A stretch of DNA of 64,000 bases from Drosophila persimilis (Eukaryota; Arthropoda; Insecta; Diptera; Drosophilidae), in the NCBI RefSeq assembly GCF_003286085.1, contig NW_020825298.1:9176001-9240000 (forward strand), read 5' to 3'. The translations under genes were made by a program, and so were the position numbers. The notes under the pieces were generated by a model, which had not been told where the DNA came from, made no database searches, and was given only the letters and a program-made list of their open reading frames with translations. Shown piece by piece: positions 12,664 to 26,925 of the stretch; positions within the stretch are counted from its first letter, which is position 1, and each line of letters starts with the position of its first letter.

Positions 12664-15600
12664 TCTTGAAACAAATCATAAAAAAAAAAAACAATAAAAG
12701 ACAATATCTACACTAAAACACTTAAAATTATCGTAGGGGTAGAATTCATTTATTGTTCCCAGGGGAATATGTAGTATTACCTGTAGGAATTTCTTACTAC
12801 TTTAAAATAATACGTAATTCCTATAATATTCCATTAAATAAACAAAGAAATTATTCACCCACAAAGAATTTTAATTTAAAAAGAAAAAAACCCAAGAAGA
12901 GAATATTTTGTATAATTTATTTGAAAATATTGCACATGATTGAAATTTTTGGTAGGGGGGATTCCTCACTCCCCCCACCCCCTAAGGTTACGCTCTGCAA
13001 AAAAATACGCCTTTCACGAAAGCAAACCATAAACGAGATGCAAATTGAATTAATCAACAGCCAAAGAAAACAAAGAACAAAATAATCAAAAAAAAAAAAA
13101 ACGAGCGAAGAAAGAAATGAAAATAAAAGATACTAAAACAAAATATAACTAAAAATCGTGCCACGTGCCTCGGATGCCCCATAATAATATTGTTAACAGC
13201 TGTTTTGGCTTTCCCCACCCCCCCAATAAATATGAAAAAATTTCATCAAAAAAAATTGAACGAAACAAAGGTACGAAAGAAAAGCAAAAGGTGTCAAAAG
13301 CACGAGAACAAGCAAAGAAAGAAAAGGTTCAAAGACACTGGAAAAAAATGATAAAAAATAATCGAAAAAATATAAACATAATGAATATGCAATATAAACA
13401 TTTATTTTATGGAATGGAATATACAAAAGATAATATGTGTTTATCCATGACATAATGGAGATTAAATGTGATAAAGAAATATACGAAAAATATAAAATTA
13501 CATTAGGTAATCTTCAGATCAAACAGAAGAGACAATTCCCACTCTGAGTCGGACCCTCGAATCCAATAACAAACAAAATACACAGTCTGGCGATAGAACG
13601 ATACCACCTACTATCGGGAGATGTACCATCGGCGAAAGGCATTACATTACATCCATTCCATCCAGAGAATTGGGATGCCAATAGTGTGGCCTGAATGGTC
13701 TTTCGTTCTCTTAAAACTCATGCGAAACAAACGTATTTTCACGATTATATTATATTACATACAATAATCGATGGTTTGCCTCATAATTGAACCAATAATA
13801 AATTTGTAATAAGCTAAAGAGGAAGCAAAAATAGGTCTCCTTTGTTCGAATTTAGTTGGAAAGCATCCAAGAATTGTTAACCCGCATTGAAGAAGGCCCT
13901 TCTCCTCCTAGTGACGGCCCTCGCAGCCCCCTCCGCCTGCCATGGCTTTGCCTTGGCCAATCCGCATACAAACCGACCAAATGTGGCCAGCAGGAAGCAT
14001 TCAGCAGCCAGTCCCCTTCGGCTGGACCACCTTCTGCATTTGGCCATAATAATCTCACGCAGAGGCGGTGGCAGAGGGGCAGAGGGGGGCACGGGGCAGG
14101 GGCAGTCGTAATTACCATCTACGAGTATCTGTGTGCAATCAACTTGAGATATTTTATATCGTGGCATATGCGATACTTATACATGGATATTGCCACCCCA
14201 CCCCCCAATTGAGACTTGGTTTGGTGTGGGAAAGGGACGGGGGTTGCGGGAACCCATTTGTACAGAATGGATACAGAATCTATGGATAACCATAGGATGA
14301 TAACTGTTCAAAAAATGGCTGGAATCTCCTCTGCAAACTTTAAAGACACGGAATTCCTGGAATATAATCATCCATAGCCATTAGTATTTTGCACAAATTG
14401 TTAAACTTTTCTGAGAGGTTTTAAGGGGAAGCCCAAGGAGATTTCTATGACCTATTGATATTGAAATTTGTTTGAATGCCAACTGGTTTTTTTCTCGCTC
14501 TTTTAGCATGAAGAGTGGTGGTATAATTATTAATTTATGTTTATAAATCATACTTTTGTGGGATTATATTTTGAAGATTCGTAATCGTTTATTTTATGTA
14601 AAATCACAAAAATACCAGCAATAATACACATTGTTCTCTGCTAGATTTTAAGTTGTAGATCTTAAGTGGTACGACCTTGAATTGTGTGCAAAAATCATCA
14701 TGAATGGGCACTCTATATATCATAAATACCCTACACGTAAACCCATTCCTCATCTCTCATATCGAAGTCCCATCCTCACTGGGAGAAAGCTAGAGGCTTA
14801 AGCCTTTAGATGCCATTCCCAAAGTGAATCATGCCCTTGGCAACCAAAAATATCAATAAATTTAATGAATGGAAAATCCCCCTTCAACAATCAAAAATAT
14901 TTTTTTTTGCTACCAGGCCATATTTTCCTCAAGAAATTAATGAGGGAAAAAGATACAATTTTTTGTGTATCTTACACCACAACACAATTCTGCGCAACTC
15001 GTAAAATCTTGAAAATATTACCCTACAAATGTATCCAAAAGATGCATATATTTCATACATATATATATATATCTCATTCACAGTTCGATGTCTGAAGGCT
15101 ACCGACCACCGAGAAAATACATGTGTAAACATGAGATCGTAGCATTTTTGACAGCATTTTCTAGCCCGGAAAATTGCTTCGCCATTCATTTGGCTGGAAA
15201 AGTCTGTGTTTCTTGGGAAATCCAATAGAAAATTGAGTCATTTGTGTGGCATTTCCTCTACTCTATAGAGAGTGGGTGGTGGCTGTGGAGGAGGAGGAGG
15301 AGGTGTGGTGCGGTGCGGTTCGGTTCGGTTCGTGGGGGATCGTCCGTCGGGCAGACTTGCGTCACAGATCGCAGAGCGAGAGGTGGAGGCAGCAGATTGG
15401 AACAAAAGAACAAAATGTGTGCCAAATAAACGATTTAAAAGTCATCCGAGGGTATATGTATTGTATTTTTTGCATATAGCAACAATATGTATGTGGAAAA
15501 TACGATCTGAAGGAAATGTGGCAGCTGCCCACACACACAGACACAGACACTGGGCGGGGGAGGGGCACAGACTGTCGTCATATATTGTATGTGCACTGGA

Positions 15601-15839
15601 AGAAATAATTGAAAGAAAAAGAATATTCCGTATAAAAGACAAAGATTTGCATGTGTGGATCCTCGAGGCAGAAAAAATACCGTGGAGAAAGCAGAGGGGT
15701 AAAGGTACTGCCTATGGCCACCCTTCTGGGTCGCTGGATCGATTGTAAAAACAACTAAATACATTGCCTGGACATGATTCAGCACATTAAGTGCTCCACT
15801 GAAGTTTCGTGAATATTAATATGAGTGTTTCTTTCAGTG

Positions 15840-16460
15840 TTAATGCCAGCATCTCTCTGCTCTCCCCAGTCCCGTCACTCTCCCGCTACTATTCTCTGCT
15901 GCTCTCTCGCTCTCTCTTGTTTTCTGCCTCGCTGCTCTCTTTGCCCGACTTTTGCTCGAATTCGCCGCAAAATTGAGACGCGCGCGCAGCTTTGGCTTTG
16001 GCTTTGCCTCCCATTCCCCCTCCCTCTCTACTCCGCCACCGCGCTTATCAGTTGATACGCTGCATGCGCTCTCTCTCTCCCCCCCTCTCTTTCCCTCCCT
16101 TGTTTTTGGCAGCCAATTGATAGAACAAGCAGCTCTGCTCTTAATTAATATGCCTGAATAATATATAGAATGGAAGCGAATGGAATGGAATATGTATCTT
16201 TTGTGTGTTTTAATTGCAATTAATCTTCATTTTGTTGATACAAAAATCAAACACGATTTCATTAATTTCTATATCAGAGCAAAGCAGAGCAGAGCAGAGC
16301 AGATGCTCTTCCCCCGTCTCTCTCTCCTTTCCTATCTTTGTTTTTGCTTTGTTTTGTTTTGTTTACATTGTGCTTTTGTTTTTCTTCTTTTGTTTTCGTC
16401 GCGTGCGTCCATTCTCCATTCTCTGTTTTCCGTGCCTTTTCGTGCTCGTGGAAATTTTCC
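15840..16460. promoter_or_regulatory. GAGA/GC-rich block, candidate regulatory element or alternative promoter
   Basis: This roughly 600-bp block stands out from its AT-rich surroundings. It has many CTCTC/GAGAG motifs, a GCGCGCGC core near 15981, repeated TTTGGC units (about 15990-16010), and CAGAGCAGAGC repeats near 16277-16302. Such composition is common at Drosophila promoters and Polycomb/GAGA-factor elements. No start site can be named from the sequence. Confidence 0.25.
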
Positions 16461-18779
16461 AAGCTCTCAATAAGTATATAGAATTATATAGAATTAAAAT
16501 TGATTCTGAAAAAAGCCACAAGCCGCCCTCCCCACCCACAGAGGGAGGGGGGAGGGGGCAGAGGGTCGAACCTGGCGCCTGCTTAAACGTTTGTGCTGCT
16601 GTTGCACTTTTCTGTGTACCCCTTGGGTATTGAAGGGTATAATGGGCTGGCAATCGAATTGGATCCCCAATGATCAGAATGGAGCTATAGAGTCGGATTG
16701 GGGGAAGTTTTGAATTAAAATGGTCTCCAATCTATAGATATATCTGTCTTATATTGTATCTTAAAGTCTGAAGACTTAATATAAAGATATTCCAATCAAA
16801 ATATTGAAAATTCAGCTGCATTCTCCTTTATCATCGAAGATAGAGTAATGTATCTTCTATCTTCTAGGGTATTAATGAGCTCTACACCAAAAACCTTTTT
16901 TCTCTACGTTTTTCTTCTATTTTATCTCTATTTTTTTTCTTCTATTTTTTCTCTACTGTTTTTTCCATTTTAATTACCCAAAGGGGCAATTTGCAATTGT
17001 TGTTGTTGTTTGACCGCAGAGGGGAAGAAACGAAGAAAGGAAACAGTGGGGACTGGAGTAGGAGGGTGGTGGGGCGGCGGGGCGGGGAACCTGTAGAAAA
17101 TCATAGACATTACCTGGGATTGCCATTGCCTAATCGTGCAACAAAGACAAATGGCAAATGAAAACTAGTTTAAAATGCGATTACCTAATTGCCTATTCCA
17201 AGGGGGAAAAGGGTAGGCCACTTTTCGTAATCGTGGTATTCCCGAGAACATGTGATTTTTTATTGGAATTATTATCTAAATGTCTTCATAAATTAAGGAA
17301 ATTTTAATGGAATCTCGTAACAGAATCTTTCACTGGAATTTCTTTCATCTAAAGACCTTAACCTACGACAATTTTCACTCCCCAAAGATACATATAAGAG
17401 TGAATTTCCCATCCTAAATGAATGTTCATTAAATTCCATTAAAGAAATGCATTAATTGTTATAAATATTTAATTGAAATTCAATTTCAATTAGCAGTGGA
17501 ATACTTTCGGGATTCTTAAATTGCCAATGATAACGATAATGATTATTATAATGTTAATAATTCTCCTCCCATCCTTCAGGGCATCCCCCCATTCCCCTTG
17601 CGAATTATTTATGATTTCATTAGCCCCCTGGCTGGGGCTCATTAGGGGCATCCAAGTCATCATTTTGGCCGTTGTTTTTTGTGACTTCAAACGTGATTTC
17701 CTTTCTGCTTTCCCTGGAAAATCATTGATGGCCCCCTACCGTTTGCCCTGCGGCTCTTTCCCAGGAAAATCGTCTTGACATCCATCGCTCCCGTTACACC
17801 GAAAATCGTTTCAAATTACCAAATTTCCACGAATCCTCGTACATAAATGTTCATTTGAACTCAAGAGCCAAGTTCTTGTTGACTGTTTTTGTGTCTGTTT
17901 CTCTTCTTTTTTTTGTTGTACTCATTTATGTGCAATGTCGTGCAATATTTAGATTATTGGATACAGTTTTCAACAGACCGACGCGACCGCCCAGGGGCTG
18001 GGGATCGTCTTACAAATTATGCTGCCGCCTGACGGATAAATAATCAACTCAAAGCCCCCCCCCCCGGCGAATGCCCCGCCAAGTCTGGAAATTAATATAT
18101 ACAAAATACACAGACACACACATTCGGTTTGCTTTTTTCCTGTGTTTATTTTCACGAGGCAGCGGGCGAGCGACCGACCGCCTGCCTGCAGAAATTCTTA
18201 ATACAAAATAAGGAAAAAAAAGATACAAATATGGGTTTAAAAAAAGTATTGCGGCGGCTCTAAAAACCAACAAACAAAACAATTACAAGTGACAAACGAT
18301 AGATACATAGTACCCACAAAAATAGACCATAATTTTCCATCCATCTCCCACGCAAAATCAACAAAAAAATATCATAAAATATATAGTCATCAGATATTTG
18401 TTTGGCTTTCCGTATATTTATTTATTCGTTTGATTTCCTTGAATTAGATGCGAGATGACAATCGCCACAAAATTCAATTGTAAAAAAGTTTCCGCTTATG
18501 GAAATTGTGGAATAATATAATAATATTTGTAAGCGGTTTGTTTTCTTCTCGTGTTTCCCAGATCCCATCCCACATCCCAGATCGAAAAGTCGATCAATAT
18601 TGTCACAGACGCCACGTAATGCCTGATCATCCAGTAATTAACACTTGATTAGCACTTCTTCTATTTTTTGGATGACAACCCGGCCAAATGGCACATTTTT
18701 TGGGGAATGAGCAAGGGCTTGTGGGGATACACGTGTCAAGGGGAGGCGAAATTGTCATAGGTTAAGGTTTATTCGTAAG

Positions 18780-19475
18780 GCGAAAGATACTTTTGGAAAG
18801 ATGTAGCTTATAGAATACCAGCCCCTGTTAGCCCTCGCTAGATCTCTCCCAGAGAGACGCGTTTAGCAAATTAGTCAAAAGATACTTTTTGGAACAAAGC
18901 AGAAGATTCTATTGAACTGTTGTATCTTTTTAAATATTTCCAAAGGATTTCCAAAGAAGATACTTTTTGAATGATGTATCTTTTAGAATAAACGAACTTT
19001 TATAAGGAGGAAGCAGCAGATAACTTTTCTGGGTGTTATATCTTTTTGTTATCAACCCTTGAGCATTTATCTATTTTAATAATTTCCAATTTAAAATCTA
19101 ATTTTTAATTTCATAGATTTTCTTAATTTTTTTTATTATTAAAACCTCATAAATAAAGGTTTTAATTAACTTTTCGTGCTTAAATAATTAAGGCCTTGAT
19201 TAAACTCGTGCTTTCTGCTGGAAAGATACAATGAATATCCAGAAGATACAATACTAAGCATAAAGAGCGTATTCTAGGAATGCGAATTTAATTATAAAAC
19301 ATTCCATACCCAAAGTAAATCTTGAGAAAAAGTTTCCATGATTCAGAACTGGCTTAAAAAATTATAAAAATTAATCTCGTTATTCCCTGAAATATCTTGA
19401 AAATCGTAAACCATAAATAACCAATTTCGTAGCTCATTTCTCTCCGATTTCAAAGCCAAATTGTATCTTTTTTTG
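18780..19475. repeat. Cluster of AAGATAC / GTATCTT motifs
   Basis: At least eight matches to AAGATAC or its complement fall within about 700 bases, where fewer than one is expected by chance. Examples lie near 18785, 18880, 18925, 18957, 18978, 19228, 19243 and 19465. The copies are irregularly spaced and occur on both strands, so this is not a tandem repeat. It may be a cluster of binding sites or a lineage-specific dispersed motif. Confidence 0.5.
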
Positions 19476-22400
19476 GCCCAGAACTTACCTTTCCCACTCA
19501 CAAAAACACTTTTGGCCTTTTGGCACTTTTCCTCCTCGAAATGCGTGTGGCCTGGAGGCCCCTTGGCGTTGCGTTGCGTTGCGCTCGCGCCAGCTGGCAA
19601 ATGTTCAAAAATCGGACACCAAACCAAATTTATTTTCCATTTATAAAATTTAATTACTTATAATTTAAACTTTGTGGCGCTTTTTCAATCATATTTTGAT
19701 GCTAGCAAAGGTATGGGATAGATAGAGGGTGGAATCGGCATCGGAATCGTGTGTGTAATTTGATTAGATTTTCACACATTTATTGGGGGATTTTTCGCAT
19801 ATTGCTAATTGTCGGTGCCGGTGGCATGATTTCTATTGGCCCCTGATTTGTGTTACGCTTTTGGATTGATTTGACGTCAGCGTACGACTCGGATTTTGTT
19901 GACTTAGGTTTGGATGAGGTTTTGGCCTGAAGATTGTCGATTGTAGAAGAGGATTCCAGAGAAAAGGCTAACTATGCGGAGGGAGGAGACGCAGGGAGAG
20001 AGGATTCTTGTAGAAAATCTGATTCACGGAGGTGGTAGACCTCATTCATCAGCCGCGACACATATGATTTGTGTATTACCAAAAACATTCAAGGCTTTGG
20101 AAAAACAATTTGTCATCAGCTAAAAAAATGAAATAATTCTACGCGTACATATATTTCTTATGAGTAATACATCAGTTGTGGCTTTCTTCTTTGTATTTTT
20201 TGTACAGAATTTCCTTCTGTTTTTCCTTGATTTTGTGCAGATTTCTCAATCGCAATATTGACAGGTCTGTCGATTGGCTTTAATGGCTTTAACCTTTAAA
20301 TATGGGAGTACTCGTACTTTTTGCGTGATGGGTTTTTTCTTTGGTTGGTTTTGCTTGGCTTGATTGCACGCACTGATGGCCATCCAACGTCCAACGTCCA
20401 GCATCCACAGCAGGACACCACAAGGTGTGTGTGTGTGTGGCAGCGGTCAAGGAAAATCAAAAGAAAATAGCTTGGCGAAAATTGCCACAGAAATGTACTT
20501 GGATTTTTCCATTGAATTGCATTTGGAAATAGTTTTCAAGTGCCTGACGGCCAGGAGGAGGGGCTGAAGGGGCTGGGCTACTAGAAAGATATTATAAATT
20601 TAAGTGGAATTATTTATTGATTTTATTTATATTTTTACTTGTGGAATTTTCTTTAAAAAAAAGAGTTACATTTAAATTATACAAAAAATAATTTAAATGT
20701 CAGAAACACAAATAGGAACTCTTTTCGTAGTCGGGAATAATGGGACAGGCAACATTTTGAGGCATGATTTTGTCACCATTTAAATGATTGATTTCCTTGT
20801 TAATTGTGACTGCATTTTATGGCTTAATTTGGTTTAAAGCGAGTGCGTTTATGTGCATGAAACGCACCTTATTAAATGTACAAAACTCATAATTTATTAC
20901 GCGAGTTGCAGCCAGCAGCCAGAAGCAACAACAAAACATTAGTAATTAATTTGACAGATTAATTAAAACAAAATTCCCAGCAGCAACAGAGAGGGAGAAA
21001 GAGAGAGGGGTTGAAGGAAAGTTGCTTTAGTGGGGATAAGGGGGAGGAGGGGAGTGTGTGTGAGTGTGGGAGTGGGTGTGGGTGTGTGCGTGTGTGGTGC
21101 AATCAGGCGGTTAATTGAACTGCACCCAGTGCCCCAGCTACAGTCTCATGAAGCGTCCCAAAGCATACACTCGCCAACACAGAAAACACTCGCCAACACA
21201 CAAAACACACGCACACGCCTTCCTCCGAAGGCAAATGCAATGGAAGTGGAAGAGGATGAGAATGAAAATTAGCCAAAAACAAGGGGTAGCAAAGAAAAAC
21301 TAAAGATGGATTTATGAATGTTCTAGAAAATATAGTATTCCTAAAAGAAGAGCTTTATAGCGATGTTTTGTTCTCTCAAATGACTCCTAGGAGATGATAC
21401 TATACAGAAAGCCCTTAAAAAATATAGGGTGTATAAGAAGAACTTATCTTTGATCATTCCTTTCTTTGATTTATTTTCATGACAAAGAAAAATCTATAAA
21501 AAAGAAGTCGGAAATTCCATTATATTGAAGATATTTTCGGTCTCTTTCTGCTTAAACTGAAAACTATTGAAGACTCAACTTTTGCTTTAGAAATTACTTG
21601 AAGAAAATAAAGGAAAAGCAAAGAAGATTATTATTAAACTATGAATACCAACGATGAACAATAAAACTATGGCATTGAAAAGATGATTAGATACTTTACC
21701 GATATATGTATGTAGCACCTGTTTAGGCCGAGATACAAGTGCATATGTACTACATGGTAATCAGGAATAACTTTCAGCATTAAGAAGGAAATCTTCCACA
21801 AACATATACATACATAGACATATGTATTTATTGATATGTTGCATTCATTCCATCAGAATGATAACACCCCTGCTGCTCTAGAGGGTATACTAGTACTGAA
21901 AATGTATAAAGTTGATGGCTGGCGGCGCTGGCTCCTCGCTGGCGACTCGCTTGGTGGCTATGAAGGCGGCACCCGGGACCCAACCGAAGTCCAAGAGTCA
22001 TTCACAGAAATTGCTTTAGGTGGCGTCACAATTGTTGTCTCTGTTGTTGTTGTTGTTGTTTTTTCCTGGCAATTATAAGTGCAACAACAACAGCATTCAG
22101 TAATGGGGGCCACACGTACATACATACATACATACTCGTCCATGTATTATTTTTCTTGTTATTGTCTTAGAGCCGCCTGCCGACTGCCGACTGCCGCCTG
22201 CTGCTGGCAGCACGGCGTTTGCTCAATGAATGGAATGCATTGAACGGGTGAGAGAGTGAGTGAGCGAATAAAGGAGTGAATGAATGAATGAATGAGTATT
22301 TGGAATACAAAAACAAAAAAGTACGAAAGAAATGACACGATAAGCAACAGCAACAACAGAGACAGCAGGAGCAGCAGCAGCAGCAGCAGAAAAAAACTGA

Positions 22401-25400
22401 GACACCAGCAGCAGAAAGAAGAAAAACAACAAAAACAACAACGAACAGCAGGCAATGACAACTCCCTGATAGTCTTTGACTTTTGTCTTTTCCTCCATCC
22501 CTCTTTACCTCTTTACCCTGCTTTTTTTTTGCCTTAATTTTACGTTTAGTTTTTTTCTCTCTCTCTACTTGTCTTTCTTTAGTGTTGGTTTTGTACCCCT
22601 CTTTCCATCCGTTGGGTGTTTTTTTCTACCCCTTTTCTAACCCCCCCGCCGTTCTTTGGTCACTGCCGCCGCCTCTGCCTCTGCCGTCGCTGTTTCTGTC
22701 TCATTGACGCGTGAGAAGAGAAGAGGTTCATTGACTGTTTTGTTGATTTTTATTTGTATTTTTTATGCTTGGATTCGTGCTGGAAAATCTAATGGAAGTC
22801 CGTCCGAGTGCGATGGTACGATGGTGATTTGGTATTTAGTATTTAGTACGCGATTAATGCAGAAAGCTTTTGCTTTAGAATTCAGAATTTTTCTAGACGT
22901 TAAATGTTGCTGCTGCTGCTGCTGCAGGGGTTAAGTGTTGCTGCTGCAGGGGTTAAATGTTGCTGCTGCTGTTCCCACTGCTGATATCAAGAGTATTCCC
23001 GTTAAAGGATTTTATTCTACAAATTGCATATGGAAACTGAATTCCTCTCTTCTTCTCAAGTGATCTTCTCCTTCCCACTCCCTTTCTTTCTTTCTTAATC
23101 CTCATTTCGGCTTCTTTTCCATATCAACAACACCGGCGCCATGCTCATCTGAGCCGCGCTCCCGCTCTCGGACTATGCTCTCAGCAACATTGAGTCTAAG
23201 CAATACATATTGAAGCAGCTTTCGATCCAAACAACATTTATTTAATATCGTTTGCTTATTTCAAACCAAAATAGTAACTTTATTTCTCAGTCTCCGACAT
23301 ATCCGAAATATTGTAGTATCTTTTGCATCTGCTTTAACTGAAATTATTGAATTAAAACTAATAATTATTGCTGCTTTAGGCAATTGTCGGATCCAACTAG
23401 GATCCCTCTATAACTTTCTTCTGATAAAATAACCCCCCATATTACCGCTTATTTCTGTTTATATTTTCATTCATTTGTTAAAGCGGGCTCTACAAATGTT
23501 GTTCACAAAAATGTTGCTGAATGCTTCACAAAAATGTTGCTAATGTTTCCACTTTTGTTAGTACTTTTGCTGCAGTTAATGTGCACTTTTGTTGCTGGAC
23601 TATTACTGCAACAATTGTTGCAAATGTTACTGCTGTTTGTTGCTGCTTCTTTTGTGGCATTTGTTGCTTCTTCAAACTGCTGTAGTTATAGCCTTTGCTT
23701 AGATTTTCCTTCCACAATTGTTGCTGTTGCCTAAGCCAATATTTTTCTTCTTCTAAATGTTGCTCTACCCCCCGCTGCCTTTTTTTTTCCTACTTATAAG
23801 TTTTTCGTTTAATTGCTAGTAAAAACTTGGCCCATACGGACAGCTCTTGGCCTGTTCCTCTCAAATGTTTAGCCAGGCTGCAGGACACATCTCGAGGGTT
23901 CTGCTTCGTCAGGTGCAACCGCTCAAGTGCGTGTGTGCCTCGCTTTTCTTGGGTTTTTCCTCGGAAAAGTAGGCAACGTTTGAAGCCTGGCAAAGAGCAG
24001 AGCAGCAGCCTCCCTCGCCGCCCCCTCTTTAGCCTTGACTGTTGACAGAATTTTGTCTTAATTAGAGCTTCGTCGTCGTCTGCTTTGACGTCATGGAAAT
24101 GCAACAGACACTGTTATTCCCTTTCCCCTGACCCTTCTCAGTTTTCCCTTTGCGGTCAACTAATTTTAGCCGAAAAACCATTGAGCATTGAACTTTGTTT
24201 CCTTTGTTTCCTGCTGCCACAAATTGGTAAATTTCCACACTAAAAATAGCCAAAAAACAACGCAAGACAAGACAAGAAAAGAAAAGTGTGTTTACTTGAC
24301 TAATTAATTGTTGCCCTTTCCCTTCCCCACCCGCTTCCCCACCCCCTTCGACTTTCTCGAAAAAACAAAACACAGGAAACGGCCATCAGTTATTTTGTGG
24401 TCCTTTTTTTTTTTGGTGTTTTTTGGGGACTTATCTTTTTTGTTATTTGGTTTTCTATTTGTGGGTGGGTGGGTCGTTCGCTCCATTCATAATTTTGCTT
24501 TTAATAATTTTTTTATTTTAATAGATTTACTGTTTTATTGTCAGGCAATTTAATGAATGATTCGAATGTTTGAATTGTTTAAATATTTGCACATTGAGTG
24601 CGTGCCTGGAAACAGGGAATAATAAACAGATACCACACAGAATATTTTCAAGTGTTTTTTGGGGCGATACGTGCCATAAGGAAGCGACTGTCTGATGGAA
24701 CTGATTGCAAGTGTCGCCACCCCACCACTGTGGGGGGTTCTTTCCGTATAGATAAAGACTTTTGAAGGCAATAGATGACTTGGATGATTTATGGGTTCAG
24801 TTTTGTTGAAGCGCAAATGCTTTCGAAACACTAGAAAGTTGAAGGCGTTATTTTTTCTAGTATTAAATGCATTTTTGGAATGAAAAATAATATTATGCCC
24901 TCAAAAGCTGGTTGCTATGGCATTAACACAGCTTCAGCTGTTCGAAAGCCAGGTGTTCAAAGAGCCAAAACGAATTTTGTTCATTTTTGGGTGTAATGAT
25001 GGTCCGATTGATTCAGATTCAGATACCATCTGGTAGCTATGAGCCTTCTCAATGATTTTGCATTGCATTCGCATCTTTTATACCTTCGGCTCCTGGTGCC
25101 ATGGTTGCTGCTGCTTCAGGCACATCAGGCACTCCAGGCTCTTATGGCTGTGTCTGCGACTCCAATTTCATTTGATTTTTTCTGCCCCAATTGCAACGGA
25201 AATTCATTTCGAGTACTGCCTGGCCCATGACCATTTCAACAGAATTTTTTATGAAATATGCATGGAAAAATCTCATAAAACATCTTCTGCAACTGCTAAA
25301 GTTCTGTGATTACTCTTAAATATAAAAACCTTTCGACATAAATCATATTTGAGCTCCAACATCAGTTTTGTCTCTGCAAAATATAGTTTTTGGGAAATAA

Positions 25401-26724
25401 AATGTGACGTATTTTTGGGTATAAAATAAATATCTCTAAAATCTCTAACAAAATGTTTCACCAGAGCCATGAAAGGTATACAAAACAAAAAAAATCCATT
25501 TACCAAAATCCAGACCAGGAAAAACCACGAAAAGAATCCCTTTTTTTTGCTCCCATGGCAGCCGAAATCCCCGTGGCGTATACTTGATCTCCTCTCCTCT
25601 GTGCATGATGCACCTTTCCTGCTGCTCTTTTCCTTTTTTTTTTTGCTGTGTGCTGCTGGCAGATGAAAATAGTTTAATCAAAATCTTAAATGGAGCATTT
25701 AAATTCTTGGCAAAGCTCTCGACTTTCTGACAGAAGGCAGGGCCCTGCCATCCCCCAGCCTCCTCTTTCGATAGACAAACAAACAAACAAACTAATTTTG
25801 GGCCCCCCTCTGGCTTGAGTCTTGCCACTGGACCATGGCTCTGGCTCCTGGGACAGGCTTTGGGGACAGCTTTTAGTGTGGCGGGGAGGGGAGGGGAGGG
25901 GAAAACAAACCGAACATTTCGGCGACAAGCGCAATCAGCGCAATAACACTGGCAGAAAGAGGAGGGCCGGAAGGAGAAGGAGTAGCAGCCTCCTGCATGT
26001 TGACCTTCAAGGGGGAGGATGATAGGGATGGGGATGGGGATGGGGCTGGGGATGAGGCCTCGTAGAAACAAGATTTAGGAATGAGATGTGGTGGCGGTGC
26101 CTCAGAGAGAGAGAGAGAGAGAGAGCACGGAATTGTTATTTGTGCAGTCGGAGCACGTTTGTCATTGGTAATTTCGGAGCATGTCATAATGATAACTCAA
26201 ACAAGCAAACGAACATGTGAGAGTGCGGAGTGGCTGGCAGATGGGCTGGATAAATGGCTGGGGAGGGCCCCACGAATGTTTGCTTATAATTTGTGTATAT
26301 TTTAGGAAGCCCTACCGCCAGCGAATGCAGCTATTAAATTAGAGACCTTTGCTAATATTTGGACAGCGTCGCACGTACTTTATTTCGCATGTTGATTGAT
26401 AAAGGAACCATCCAGTAGGAAAGACAAGCGGCAGAGAGGTCGACAAAACCGCAGAAAAAGTGCAAGGGAAGGGAACAAATGCTACCCCGTGGAGGCTATG
26501 AAATGAAAAGAAATTTCTTGGAAAAAGTTCCTTTGAAGCGGATGTTCACTTCGGTTACAAGAAACGTCAGACAGCGCTTAATAATCATTTTTTATTAAAA
26601 ACGAAAGAAAGGGTGTGGTATTTTTACGCAGAAGAGTGAAATACACTCTGAGAAGCAACGTTTTTTGTATTTCTTTGTATTTCAAGACGCCTCAAATTTC
26701 AAGCGAGTGGTTTTTCCTGAGAAG

Positions 26725-26925
26725 GCGTTTTAAACCGCTTCTAAATGCTCAGAAGTGCGTCCCAAAACGCATCAATTTCAAACGAGTGCGTTATAAAACG
26801 CCTAAAAAGGTAAACGAGTGCGTTATAAAACGCCTCAAAAGGTAAACTAGTGCGTTTTAAACGGCTTTGGCCTTCAAATATTCAATAAAAATATTATAAT
26901 GTCAGGAAAAGGCGTTTTAAATCGC
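26725..26925. repeat. Left array of 32-bp palindromic units
   Basis: Cores start at 26725, 26757, 26788, 26820 and 26852, with a further one at 26912. The spacing is 31-32 bp except for the last. Two units are nearly identical (core GCGTTATAAAACGC). Degenerate copies extend a little upstream, to about 26675. Confidence 0.8.

Larger units (their letters stand above)
12664..26579. other. Long gene-free region
   Basis: Nearly 14 kb without a supported exon. Contents I can name: poly(A)-rich DNA at 12690-13500; a GA/CT- and GC-rich block at 15840-16460; a dense cluster of AAGATAC motifs at 18780-19475; GT-rich sequence at 21053-21098; CAG/CAA-rich DNA at 22340-22450; a short duplication of TGTTGCTGCTGC plus AGGGGTTAA at 22905-22970; TGTTGC-rich sequence at 23490-23770; and G-rich DNA at 26015-26060. 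It may be intergenic, or part of a long 5' intron of Pde11 if the distal leader is real. Confidence 0.5.

Noticed and set aside
15272-15748. 158-codon plus-strand frame
   Set aside because: It begins in a G-rich simple repeat, crosses CA repeats and has no coding-like conserved segment.
16560-16590. GGTCGAACC-type word resembling a tRNA T-loop
   Set aside because: No acceptor stem, D-loop or anticodon arm can be placed around it.
25445-26071. 208-codon minus-strand frame
   Set aside because: The Pro/Ile run comes from a GGGGAT repeat and the rest has no recognisable domain; the frame is open by composition.
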